From Bacteroides sp. (lineage in GTDB: Bacteria > Bacteroidota > Bacteroidia > Bacteroidales > Bacteroidaceae), in the NCBI GenBank assembly GCA_015060735.1, contig SUXX01000020.1, positions 1 to 38,750 of the forward strand: a DNA stretch of 38,750 nt. Reading direction: 5' to 3'. Within the stretch, counting starts at the first letter, position 1. Each line of letters starts with the position of its first letter. This document shows, piece by piece, positions 1-6,390 of this stretch. A model generated the notes under the pieces. It searched no databases. It was given only the letters and a program-made list of their open reading frames with translations, and had not been told where the DNA came from. The position numbers and the translations under genes are program-made.

Positions 1-808
1 TCAACGTCTGTCCCCAGTTGACATAACTCTTGTGCGTATGAAAAGAGCCATACGAATAGGACGCATCGAGAAACCAGGCACGACGATGCTTGTTTGTCAC
101 CACATTCACGACTCCTCCCAAAGCATCTGACCCGAATTCTACAGGAACCACTCCTTTATATACCTCAATGCGATCGGCAAAGTTCACCGGAATATTGTTC
201 AAGCTGAAAGCCCCACCGGCTCCTTCCTGCGGTACTCCATCGATGAAAATCTTGACGTGCTTCCCGCTGAACCCATCCAGCATCAATTGCATATCCGAAC
301 CTACCCCACCACTTTCACGGAGTTTCATCCCCGGCAGCTTCACCAATGCCTCACTCAAGTTCTTAGTGGAGTTCACCAGCTCCTTGGCATCCACAGCCAC
401 AGCATTGAATGCCGAACGCTTCACCCGACTGACACCCGTAGAAACAACTTCCACCTCGTCCAGCTGCATAACATCCTCCCGGACAAGAATATCCAAATCC
501 AAATGTTCTCCTTTTTTCAGCACAACAGGCTTCTCTACCAACTGAAAGCCAACCGACGAAACAACCAATACATATCGCCCGGCAGGAGCCATCAAACGGA
601 AAGTCCCCTTTTCATTTGAAGTACAACCATATTGTGTACCTTTCAGATAAACCGTTGCAAAATCCACCGCCGCATTATCTTCCGTGCGGAGCCTTCCCGA
701 TATCATCCCATCATTGGTCTGAAGAATAACTTCAACTTCATTTCTACTCCAAACAGGTGCGGACATACACAGAAGCCAAGTCACCCAACAAACATACATC
801 CATTTCAT
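1..808 (-). CDS. TonB-dependent outer-membrane receptor (N-terminal part, runs off the left edge)
   Basis: An open frame starts at ATG 808 and is still open at base 1, giving 269 visible residues; the C-terminal beta-barrel lies outside the window. Visible parts are a signal peptide (about residues 1-21), a carboxypeptidase-regulatory-like beta-sandwich (about 34-110, with A-TVYLKGT and YVLVVSSVGF-type strands), a TonB-box-like stretch (LDEVEVVSTG, 116-125) and a plug domain (about 130-250, with LVKLPGM, IFIDGVPQEG and YKGVVPVEFGSDALGG). This is the usual Bacteroidota TonB-dependent transducer layout. The family imports iron chelates, heme, cobalamin or glycans using TonB energy; the substrate cannot be read from this part. 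No SusD gene is visible. It diverges from the hemerythrin-LuxR regulator, a likely controller. The family call is secure; the substrate is unknown. Confidence 0.93.
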   Translation of the reverse strand, partial: MKWMYVCWVTWLLCMSAPVWSRNEVEVILQTNDGMISGRLRTEDNAAVDFATVYLKGTQYGCTSNEKGTFRLMAPAGRYVLVVSSVGFQLVEKPVVLKKGEHLDLDILVREDVMQLDEVEVVSTGVSRVKRSAFNAVAVDAKELVNSTKNLSEALVKLPGMKLRESGGVGSDMQLMLDGFSGKHVKIFIDGVPQEGAGGAFSLNNIPVNFADRIEVYKGVVPVEFGSDALGGVVNVVTNKHRRAWFLDASYSYGSFHTHKSYVNWGQTL

Positions 809-837
809 ATCACGATAACTCTTTCTTAATTCGGCTG

Positions 838-868
838 CAAAATTAGAGAACTTCCCTGCACCCGACAA
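838..868 (-). promoter_or_regulatory. Bacteroides-type promoter of the TonB receptor
   Basis: Read on the minus strand this is TTG (868-866), a 20-nt spacer, then TAATTTTG (845-838), matching the Bacteroides -33/-7 pattern TTTG/TAnnTTTG. It lies 30 bp before the receptor ATG and faces away from the matching promoter of the regulator. Confidence 0.7.
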
Positions 869-872
869 TACT

Positions 873-925
873 TAAAAATGAGGTATTAAAGTTTGTAGCC
901 AAGCAGAAAAATCACTAAAAATGAG
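873..925 (+). repeat. 10-bp direct repeat pair between divergent promoters
   Basis: TAAAAATGAG occurs at 873-882 and again at 916-925, exactly 43 bp apart (about four helical turns). One copy lies just upstream of each divergent -33 element. The flanks are also alike (GTATT/TATT follows each copy). It is a candidate binding site for the neighbouring LuxR-type regulator; that role is inferred only from position. Confidence 0.4.
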
Positions 926-927
926 TA

Positions 928-958
928 TTGCAGAATTATCATAAAGCATCTAATTTTG
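928..958 (+). promoter_or_regulatory. Bacteroides-type promoter of the hemerythrin-LuxR regulator
   Basis: TTG (928-930), a 20-nt spacer and TAATTTTG (951-958) form a near-perfect Bacteroides promoter 15 bp before the ATG, implying a very short leader. Confidence 0.7.
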
Positions 959-973
959 CAAATAAAAATATAA

Positions 974-1924
974 ATGAAGAAGTATCTTCCCAGCGACAAG
1001 ATGCGTAGCTTGATTAAGGACAACAGCTCGCTACTGATGGTTATGAGCCGGTTTGGTATCTCCTTAGGATTTGGAGATAAGACGGTTAAAGAAATATGCC
1101 GTGACACCCGCGTAGACTGCAACACCTTTCTGTCTGTAGCCAATTTCATTAGCTTCAAGGAAACAGACTGCACCCAGGTTTCCTTGCCATCCCTTATCGA
1201 CTACCTGAAACGTGCCCACACCTATTTCCTGAATTTTAACCTCCCGATGATTCGGCGGAGACTGATTGATGCCATCGATTGTTCGGGTACCGACGATGTG
1301 GCTTTCCTGATATTGAAATTCTATGATGAATATGTAACGGAAGTACGCCACCATATGGAGTATGAAAACGAGAAAGTGTTTACTTACGTGGGAAATTTGC
1401 TGCAGGGCCATCTGGACAAGCATTATAGCATCCGAACTTTTGCAGACAAACATCACCACATAGACAGTAAGCTGAAAGAACTGAAAGACATCATCATCCA
1501 ATATTATCCGGAAAAAGAGAACGACCAGCTGAATGCCGTACTGTTCGACATCATCAACTGCGAACAGGATTTGAATTCGCACTGTCTGGTGGAAGACCAA
1601 CTTTTCGTACCAGCCGTAGAACGGTTGGAAGAAGATCTGAAACACCATTCTTCCTTTCATCCGACAACCACACTCCCAGACACTTCGTCACAAGCGGAAA
1701 ACAAATTTGAGACATTAAGCGAACGCGAAAAGGAAATCATTGCTTGTGTAGCCAAAGGAATGGCCAACAAGGAAATTGCCGATATACTCTGTCTGTCCAT
1801 CAACACGGTGACTACGCACCGACGAAACATCACTAAAAAGTTACAAATCCGTACTTCAAACGGATTGACCATTTATGCCATAGTGAACAAACTGGTAGAA
1901 TTACAGGACATCAATCTGTCCTAA
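974..1924 (+). CDS. Hemerythrin-domain LuxR-type transcriptional regulator
   Basis: A 316-residue protein with three parts. Residues about 7-57 resemble the ScdA/Ric N-terminal domain (DUF542), but the cysteine pair of that family is replaced (FGISLGFGDKTV). Residues about 75-220 look like a hemerythrin HHE bundle with a full ligand pattern: His82, His127-x3-Glu131, His160-162 and His203-x3-Glu207. Residues about 247-310 are a LuxR/FixJ helix-turn-helix (LSEREKEII, then NKEIADIL and NTVTTHRRNI). Known hemerythrin and Ric/YtfE proteins bind di-iron and react with oxygen or nitric oxide, so a redox- or iron-sensing DNA-binding protein is inferred. No receiver domain is present. It diverges from a TonB receptor, suggesting control of iron or heme uptake. 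Porphyromonas CdhR is also a LuxR-type regulator of hemin uptake; homology is untested. Confidence 0.85.
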   Translation: MKKYLPSDKMRSLIKDNSSLLMVMSRFGISLGFGDKTVKEICRDTRVDCNTFLSVANFISFKETDCTQVSLPSLIDYLKRAHTYFLNFNLPMIRRRLIDAIDCSGTDDVAFLILKFYDEYVTEVRHHMEYENEKVFTYVGNLLQGHLDKHYSIRTFADKHHHIDSKLKELKDIIIQYYPEKENDQLNAVLFDIINCEQDLNSHCLVEDQLFVPAVERLEEDLKHHSSFHPTTTLPDTSSQAENKFETLSEREKEIIACVAKGMANKEIADILCLSINTVTTHRRNITKKLQIRTSNGLTIYAIVNKLVELQDINLS

Positions 1925-1934
1925 GACCAAAAAC

Positions 1935-1967
1935 AAAAGCTGAAGGCAGATATGATTCTGCCTTCAG
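1935..1967 (-). terminator. Intrinsic terminator of hisS
   Basis: A perfect 10-bp stem, CTGAAGGCAG (1940-1949) with CTGCCTTCAG (1958-1967), has an 8-nt loop. On the minus strand the stem is followed by a T-rich tract (CTTTTGTTTTT), so it suits hisS. On the plus strand no T tract follows, so its action on the LuxR gene is doubtful. Confidence 0.65.
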
Positions 1968-2028
1968 CGTAACTCATTATCAGCCAACAAGTCTGAAGGC
2001 TGAAGGGAAAAATATTTCAAACTACTAG

Positions 2029-3393
2029 TTATCCCTTGATAACCGCAAACAACTCTTCTGGAGTAACCAAAGATTGTTCGCCAGTAGTCATGTTCTTCAA
2101 GGTTAGTTTGCCTTCGCTCATTTCATTTTCGCCTACGATAGCTACGAACGGGATATTCTTGTCGTTGGCATAGCTCATTTGCTTCTTCATCTTGGCACTG
2201 TCCGGATAGATTTCGGCACGGATACCTGCATTACGAGCTTCCGCCAAGATAGGTAAACAATAGGCTGCTTCCTTTTCGCCGAAGTTCACGAATAAGAGTT
2301 GGGTAGCATTGACGGCTTCCTTCGGATAGAGGTCAAGTTGATTAAGCACGTCATAAATACGGTCAGCACCGAACGAAATTCCGACTCCACTCATGCCGCT
2401 CATGCCGAACACACCTGTCAAATTGTCATAGCGTCCACCGCCACTGATACTACCAATCTGTACATCAAGTGCCTTCACCTCGAAGATGGCACCCGTATAG
2501 TAATTCAAGCCACGAGCCAAAGTCAAGTCGAGCTCCACTTCGCTCTTCACGCCGAGAGATGCTACGGTCTTGAGGATGAATTCGCTTTCTTCTACACCCT
2601 TCAAACCAGTTTCGCTAGCCGCAAGAACGGTCTTCAAGGTTTCAAGCTTTTCTTCGTTGCTTCCGCTCAACATAATAATCGGTTGAAGCTTTTCGATGGC
2701 TTCTTGCGGAATACCTTTCGATGCGAGTTCCGCATTCACATTGTCGAGGCCAATCTTGTCGAGCTTGTCGATGGCTACGGTGATATCTACAATCTTGTCG
2801 GCTTCGCCAATGATTTCGGCAATACCGGTCAAAATCTTACGGTTATTGATTTTGATGGATACACGGATACCGAACTTACCATATACACGGTCAATCATCT
2901 GCACGAGTTCCACTTCGTTTAGGAGCGAGTTGCTACCTACCACGTCGGCATCGCACTGATAGAATTCACGATAGCGGCCCTTCTGAGGACGGTCGGCACG
3001 CCACACCGGTTGGATTTGATAACGCTTGAACGGGAACGAGATTTCATCGCGATGCATCACCACATAGCGAGCAAACGGCACGGTGAGGTCATATCGCAAA
3101 CCTTTTTCACAGAACTTGCTCGCCAGTTTTGCTGCATTACGGCTCAAGAGTTCTTCGTCGGTCAAGCAAGAAAAGTAATCACCGGAGTTCTGAATCTTGA
3201 ACAAAAGTTTGTCACCTTCATCTCCATACTTACCCATCAAAGTTGAAAGGTTTTCCATCGACGGAGTTTCAATCTGCTGATAACCGAAAAGGTGGAATAC
3301 CTCACGGATAGTATTGAATATATAGTTACGCTTCGCCATTTCTACGGGCGAAAAGTCGCGTGTTCCCTTTGGTATACTTGGTTTCTGAGCCAT
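2029..3393 (-). CDS. hisS: Histidine--tRNA ligase (HisRS)
   Basis: Charges tRNA-His with histidine in the cytoplasm. From ATG 3393 the product is 454 residues. It shows the class II core: KGTRDFSP near the start, [11 protein letters not shown] (100-110), the motif 2 region [19 protein letters not shown] (132-150), the HisA motif [14 protein letters not shown], the motif 3 region SGGGRYDNL with GIGISFG-like residues, and a C-terminal anticodon-binding domain. An upstream in-frame start (3438) would add 15 low-complexity residues before the conserved [14 protein letters not shown], so 3393 is preferred. It is transcribed alone, between a terminator and its own promoter. Confidence 0.97.
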   Translation of the reverse strand: MAQKPSIPKGTRDFSPVEMAKRNYIFNTIREVFHLFGYQQIETPSMENLSTLMGKYGDEGDKLLFKIQNSGDYFSCLTDEELLSRNAAKLASKFCEKGLRYDLTVPFARYVVMHRDEISFPFKRYQIQPVWRADRPQKGRYREFYQCDADVVGSNSLLNEVELVQMIDRVYGKFGIRVSIKINNRKILTGIAEIIGEADKIVDITVAIDKLDKIGLDNVNAELASKGIPQEAIEKLQPIIMLSGSNEEKLETLKTVLAASETGLKGVEESEFILKTVASLGVKSEVELDLTLARGLNYYTGAIFEVKALDVQIGSISGGGRYDNLTGVFGMSGMSGVGISFGADRIYDVLNQLDLYPKEAVNATQLLFVNFGEKEAAYCLPILAEARNAGIRAEIYPDSAKMKKQMSYANDKNIPFVAIVGENEMSEGKLTLKNMTTGEQSLVTPEELFAVIKG

Positions 3394-3445
3394 TGTTTGA
3401 TTTATAATTTTTAATTTATGATTTATGTTCTTTACCAATAAGGTG

Positions 3446-3477
3446 CAAAGGTAGAGTTTTTTCTTGATTTAAGGAAA
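3446..3477 (-). promoter_or_regulatory. Probable hisS promoter (-7 element clear)
   Basis: Minus-strand TACCTTTG (3453-3446) matches TAnnTTTG exactly, about 50 bp before the hisS ATG. The -33 region is only TTTCC, so that half is weak. Confidence 0.45.
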
Positions 3478-3483
3478 TAAATA

Positions 3484-3515
3484 GTGTCATTCTAAGCAAA
3501 AGCCTGGAATGACAC
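3484..3515 (-). terminator. Possible terminator hairpin after the YugP-type peptidase gene
   Basis: GTGTCATTC (3484-3492) and GAATGACAC (3507-3515) form a 9-bp stem with a 14-nt loop. On the minus strand it is followed by TATTTATTTCC, only loosely T-rich. The arm GAATGACAC recurs at 3538-3546, just beyond the stop codon of the peptidase gene. Confidence 0.4.
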
Positions 3516-3556
3516 CTATATATAAAAGAGTTCATCAGAATGACACACCCCGAATA

Positions 3557-4231
3557 TTATTCACGACGTCCCATATAAATCATAACATAATAAATCAATG
3601 TAGCCAACGAACTGAGAGCGGCCACCACGTAAGTGTAAGCAGCTGATTTCAAAGCATCCTTTGCCGCATCGCGATTAAAAGCATTAGTGATACCGGCATT
3701 ACTCATCCATGCCAAAGCACGCTGACTGGCATTGATTTCTACCGGAAGAGTGATGAAGCTGAACAAGGTAGTAGCTGCAAACAAGACAATACCAAATAAA
3801 AGAATACTAGGCATCGTGTTTACCATCAAGATACCAGCCAACAATACCCAACTCACTATATTGGAAGAGAACTGTACCACCGGAACCAAAGCCGAACGCA
3901 TCTTTAACGGAGCGTAAGCATGAGCATGTTGAACAGCATGACCACATTCGTGAGCAGCTACGGCAGCGGCAGCTACACTATTACTACCATAAACCCCTTC
4001 GCTAAGGTTCACGGTCTTATTCACCGGATTATAATGGTCAGTCAGCATCCCTGGTGTGCTCGTAACCTTTACATCATAAATACCATTGTCACGAAGCATC
4101 TTTTCGGCCACTTCACGCCCTGTCATTCCGTTAGCCAACGGCATTTTGGAATATTTCTTAAACTTACTTTGCAAATTCTGCTGCACCATAAAACTTAACA
4201 GTGCAATACCTATAAACAATATCCAATACAT
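3557..4231 (-). CDS. Membrane zinc metallopeptidase, YugP/Zn_peptidase_2 family
   Basis: A 224-residue integral membrane protein. An N-terminal segment (about 2-16) is followed by a soluble part with the zinc motif HECGH at 94-98 inside VAAHECGHAVQH, then hydrophobic segments at about 122-160 and 198-220. The conserved TLPVEINAS stretch (161-169) probably supplies a glutamate ligand. These match the YugP-like neutral zinc metallopeptidases, a widespread family with no well-established substrate. ATG 4231 is chosen because it starts directly at the membrane segment; the longer frame to 4291 adds 20 unlikely residues. It is probably monocistronic, diverging from the AraC-type gene. Quality control of membrane proteins is only a guess. 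Confidence 0.88.
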   Translation of the reverse strand: MYWILFIGIALLSFMVQQNLQSKFKKYSKMPLANGMTGREVAEKMLRDNGIYDVKVTSTPGMLTDHYNPVNKTVNLSEGVYGSNSVAAAAVAAHECGHAVQHAHAYAPLKMRSALVPVVQFSSNIVSWVLLAGILMVNTMPSILLFGIVLFAATTLFSFITLPVEINASQRALAWMSNAGITNAFNRDAAKDALKSAAYTYVVAALSSLATLIYYVMIYMGRRE

Positions 4232-4427
4232 AATTATAATTTTTTGTCTTCTTAATTTTTGATAAATATACAAGTTATCCCCTACAAACAATGTGCCACA
4301 TCCATTCTTTTAAAAAGAATTAAGAAAGAATGTCAGTTGTTGTCAGCCAAATGTTAATAATCAAACTAAAACATTTAAAATATCCTATTAACAAGAAAAA
4401 CAGAACATGACTTTTAAATAAAATATT

Positions 4428-4435
4428 TATTTTTG
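4428..4435 (+). promoter_or_regulatory. Putative -7 element of the AraC-type gene
   Basis: TATTTTTG fits TAnnTTTG and lies 17 bp before the ATG at 4453. I found no convincing TTG at the expected distance, which may mean that this promoter needs an activator. The rest of the 160-bp gap is very AT-rich and shows no other clear feature. Confidence 0.4.
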
Positions 4436-4452
4436 CGTAAAAAGCAAGCATT

Positions 4453-5361
4453 ATGGAACAAGAAATACAGGATGTATCGATCCAACGCATACAAGAAGCA
4501 TTACCTCATGTAAAAGGTATTAAAAATGATTTGATTATTGATTACAATGAACTCCTTGTACCCGAATCCAGGCATCCGATTCATAAATATCCTATCCGGA
4601 TGGACGGATTGTTCATCAGTCTTCGAGAAAAGGGACAAATACGATTCAGCATCAACCTAAAAGAATTCGAAGTAGGCCCCAACGATTTGGTCATTTGCTC
4701 TCCGGGTGATTTAATGCAATCCAGTTCTCCGAAAGAAGGTGCACATTTGTCACAAATCATGATGGTTTCCTCTCATTTCTTGAAAGAGATGTACATCAGT
4801 CTCAATAGTTTCATGCCTTTCTTCGCATCACAAAAGGAACACCCTGTTTTTCATTTGACAGATGGTGAAGTCGAAGAACTGAAAAATTATTTCATGGCCA
4901 TTAAAAAGACGGTAGAAAACGATGACTATTTCCGTATTGACATTACCAAACGGTTGTTGGCAGCCTACCTCTACAAGTTAGGTTCCATCCTCTATCGCCA
5001 CCGGCCGGAACTACAAGCTGAAGCAACCAAGCCTTTAAAGCGTGAAGAAATTCTGTTCAAGGAATTTATCCGATTGGTTAGTGAGCACCACCACAAGGAA
5101 CGTCGAGTAGATTTTTATGCTGAACAACTTTTCTTGAGTCCGAAGCATTTCTCTACGGTCATTAAAAAAGTAAGTGGGAAAACTGCCGGTCAATGGATTG
5201 ATGAATATGTTATTCTGGAAATCAAGACTTTATTGAAATATTCGGCTATGTCCATTCAAGAAGTTGCCTATTACATGAATTTCTCCAATCCATCGTTCTT
5301 CGGGAAATATTTCAAGCATCACACAGGTATGTCGCCTAGCGAATATAAAGCACAAGTCTAA
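4453..5361 (+). CDS. AraC-family transcriptional regulator
   Basis: A 302-residue protein with a cupin-like ligand-binding N-terminal half (about 25-190; LFISLREKGQIRFSINLKEF and NDLVICSPGDL are typical beta strands) and a C-terminal double helix-turn-helix (about 203-301). The second helix-turn-helix carries SIQEVAYYMNFSNPSFFGKYFKHHTGMSPSEYK, shown here only as the family signature region 267-299. It should activate or repress transcription in response to a small molecule or stress signal; targets are unknown. It is monocistronic, with its own -7 element and a strong terminator. The nearest candidate target is the divergent membrane peptidase gene; the nucleotidyltransferase gene converges on it from the other side. 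Confidence 0.92.
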   Translation: MEQEIQDVSIQRIQEALPHVKGIKNDLIIDYNELLVPESRHPIHKYPIRMDGLFISLREKGQIRFSINLKEFEVGPNDLVICSPGDLMQSSSPKEGAHLSQIMMVSSHFLKEMYISLNSFMPFFASQKEHPVFHLTDGEVEELKNYFMAIKKTVENDDYFRIDITKRLLAAYLYKLGSILYRHRPELQAEATKPLKREEILFKEFIRLVSEHHHKERRVDFYAEQLFLSPKHFSTVIKKVSGKTAGQWIDEYVILEIKTLLKYSAMSIQEVAYYMNFSNPSFFGKYFKHHTGMSPSEYKAQV

Positions 5362-5396
5362 AAAAGAGAGGTTTTTAATTAAACCTCTCTTCTTTT
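5361..5396. terminator. Bidirectional terminator between the AraC-type and nucleotidyltransferase genes
   Basis: AGAGAGGTTT (5365-5374) and AAACCTCTCT (5381-5390) form a perfect 10-bp stem with a 6-nt loop, preceded by an A run and followed by TCTTTT. It can end both convergent genes. Confidence 0.85.
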
Positions 5397-5397
5397 A

Positions 5398-6309
5398 TTA
5401 GAATAACTTCTCAGGATATTCTCCGGCATCTACCAATGCCTTGATTTTATCTACCACGCCTTGACGGTCTTCCGGATATGTTACGCCAAACCATTTGCTG
5501 GTTGTATCCAACACATCCACTGTAGCCACTCCGCTATTAATCAACTTATCTACCATCAATGGGATAAAGAATTCACTTTTCAAATTCTCCATATTTTGGG
5601 GGTCACTCAAGAAAGTCTTGAAATAGTCTTCGCTATATTCAAAATAATCCGGAGTAAAGCCCCAGAAGTTCATACTAGCCGGAGTTGTATCAGGAGTTGA
5701 AACCCACGCTTCATTTTCATCCAAATACTTCACTTCGCCATCCATACGTTGAATCTTCGTACGTTCAACTACTGAAGTCAATTGCTGTTTGTCATTAGTA
5801 GCACAAAGTCCACGTGAAACCGTTCCACTTTCACTCAAAGTATTTCCTACACGGAAACCTACCATTGCGTAAGTATTCTTCGAACCTTCGGGCAATTGAG
5901 ACAAAAACTTACCCATCACTTGATAAGAATCACGACCATAAAAGTCATCACAATTAATCACCGCAAACGGTTCCTTGATAACACTGGCACCCATCATCAC
6001 TGCATGATTGGTACCCCAAGGTTTCGTACGCCCATCCGGACAAGTAAAACCTTCCGGCAAGCAATCCAAACCTTGAAAAACCAGTTCGCAAGGAATATGG
6101 CCTTCGTATTTAGAAATAATCTTATCGCGGAATTCCTGTTCGAAATCCTTACGGATAACAAACACTAACTTACCAAATCCTGCATGAATTGCATCGTAAA
6201 TGGAGTAATCCATAATTGTTTCCCCGTTTGGTCCCAGACCATCCAGTTGCTTCAAGCCACCATAACGGCTACCCATACCGGCTGCTAATAAAAATAAAGT
6301 AGGTTTCAT
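5398..6309 (-). CDS. Sugar-phosphate nucleotidyltransferase (NTP-transferase family)
   Basis: A 303-residue cytoplasmic protein with the Rossmann-like NTP-transferase fold. The nucleotide-binding signature LLAAGMGSRYGGLKQ lies at residues 7-21. The metal-binding region is VINCDDFYG (about 118-126), and PWGTNHAVM (about 97-105) is typical of the sugar-nucleotide pyrophosphorylases. Such enzymes join a sugar-1-phosphate to an NTP to make NDP-sugar; the sugar and nucleotide cannot be decided here. It resembles GalU/RmlA-like enzymes but lacks left-handed beta-helix repeats, so no acetyltransferase domain is fused. It is monocistronic. In other bacteria relatives sit beside sugar kinases, but none is seen here. 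Confidence 0.85.
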   Translation of the reverse strand: MKPTLFLLAAGMGSRYGGLKQLDGLGPNGETIMDYSIYDAIHAGFGKLVFVIRKDFEQEFRDKIISKYEGHIPCELVFQGLDCLPEGFTCPDGRTKPWGTNHAVMMGASVIKEPFAVINCDDFYGRDSYQVMGKFLSQLPEGSKNTYAMVGFRVGNTLSESGTVSRGLCATNDKQQLTSVVERTKIQRMDGEVKYLDENEAWVSTPDTTPASMNFWGFTPDYFEYSEDYFKTFLSDPQNMENLKSEFFIPLMVDKLINSGVATVDVLDTTSKWFGVTYPEDRQGVVDKIKALVDAGEYPEKLF

Positions 6310-6340
6310 GTTTATTTCTCTATTTGTTTAATTATTGCCA

Positions 6341-6348
6341 CAAAGGTA
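6341..6348 (-). promoter_or_regulatory. -7 element of the nucleotidyltransferase gene
   Basis: Minus-strand TACCTTTG (6348-6341) matches TAnnTTTG, 32 bp before the ATG. The -33 region is weak (ATG in place of TTG at 20 nt). Confidence 0.45.
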
Positions 6349-6390
6349 TAAAATATACAGGAGTTTTCCATGCTTTATTCGGAAATCCTT

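Noticed and set aside
1064-1660. A 198-codon frame opposite the hemerythrin-LuxR gene
   Set aside because: It is antisense to a multi-domain gene whose ligand and helix-turn-helix motifs are intact; no start signal or family match.
2299-2922. A 207-codon open frame antisense to hisS
   Set aside because: It lies inside a confidently assigned gene, has no family features or promoter, and its composition follows the antisense frame of hisS.
4282-4301. A sigma-54-like sequence (TGGCAC then TTGTTTG) on the minus strand upstream of the YugP-type gene
   Set aside because: The -12 GC is missing and the spacing is not that of a -24/-12 promoter, so it is not supported.
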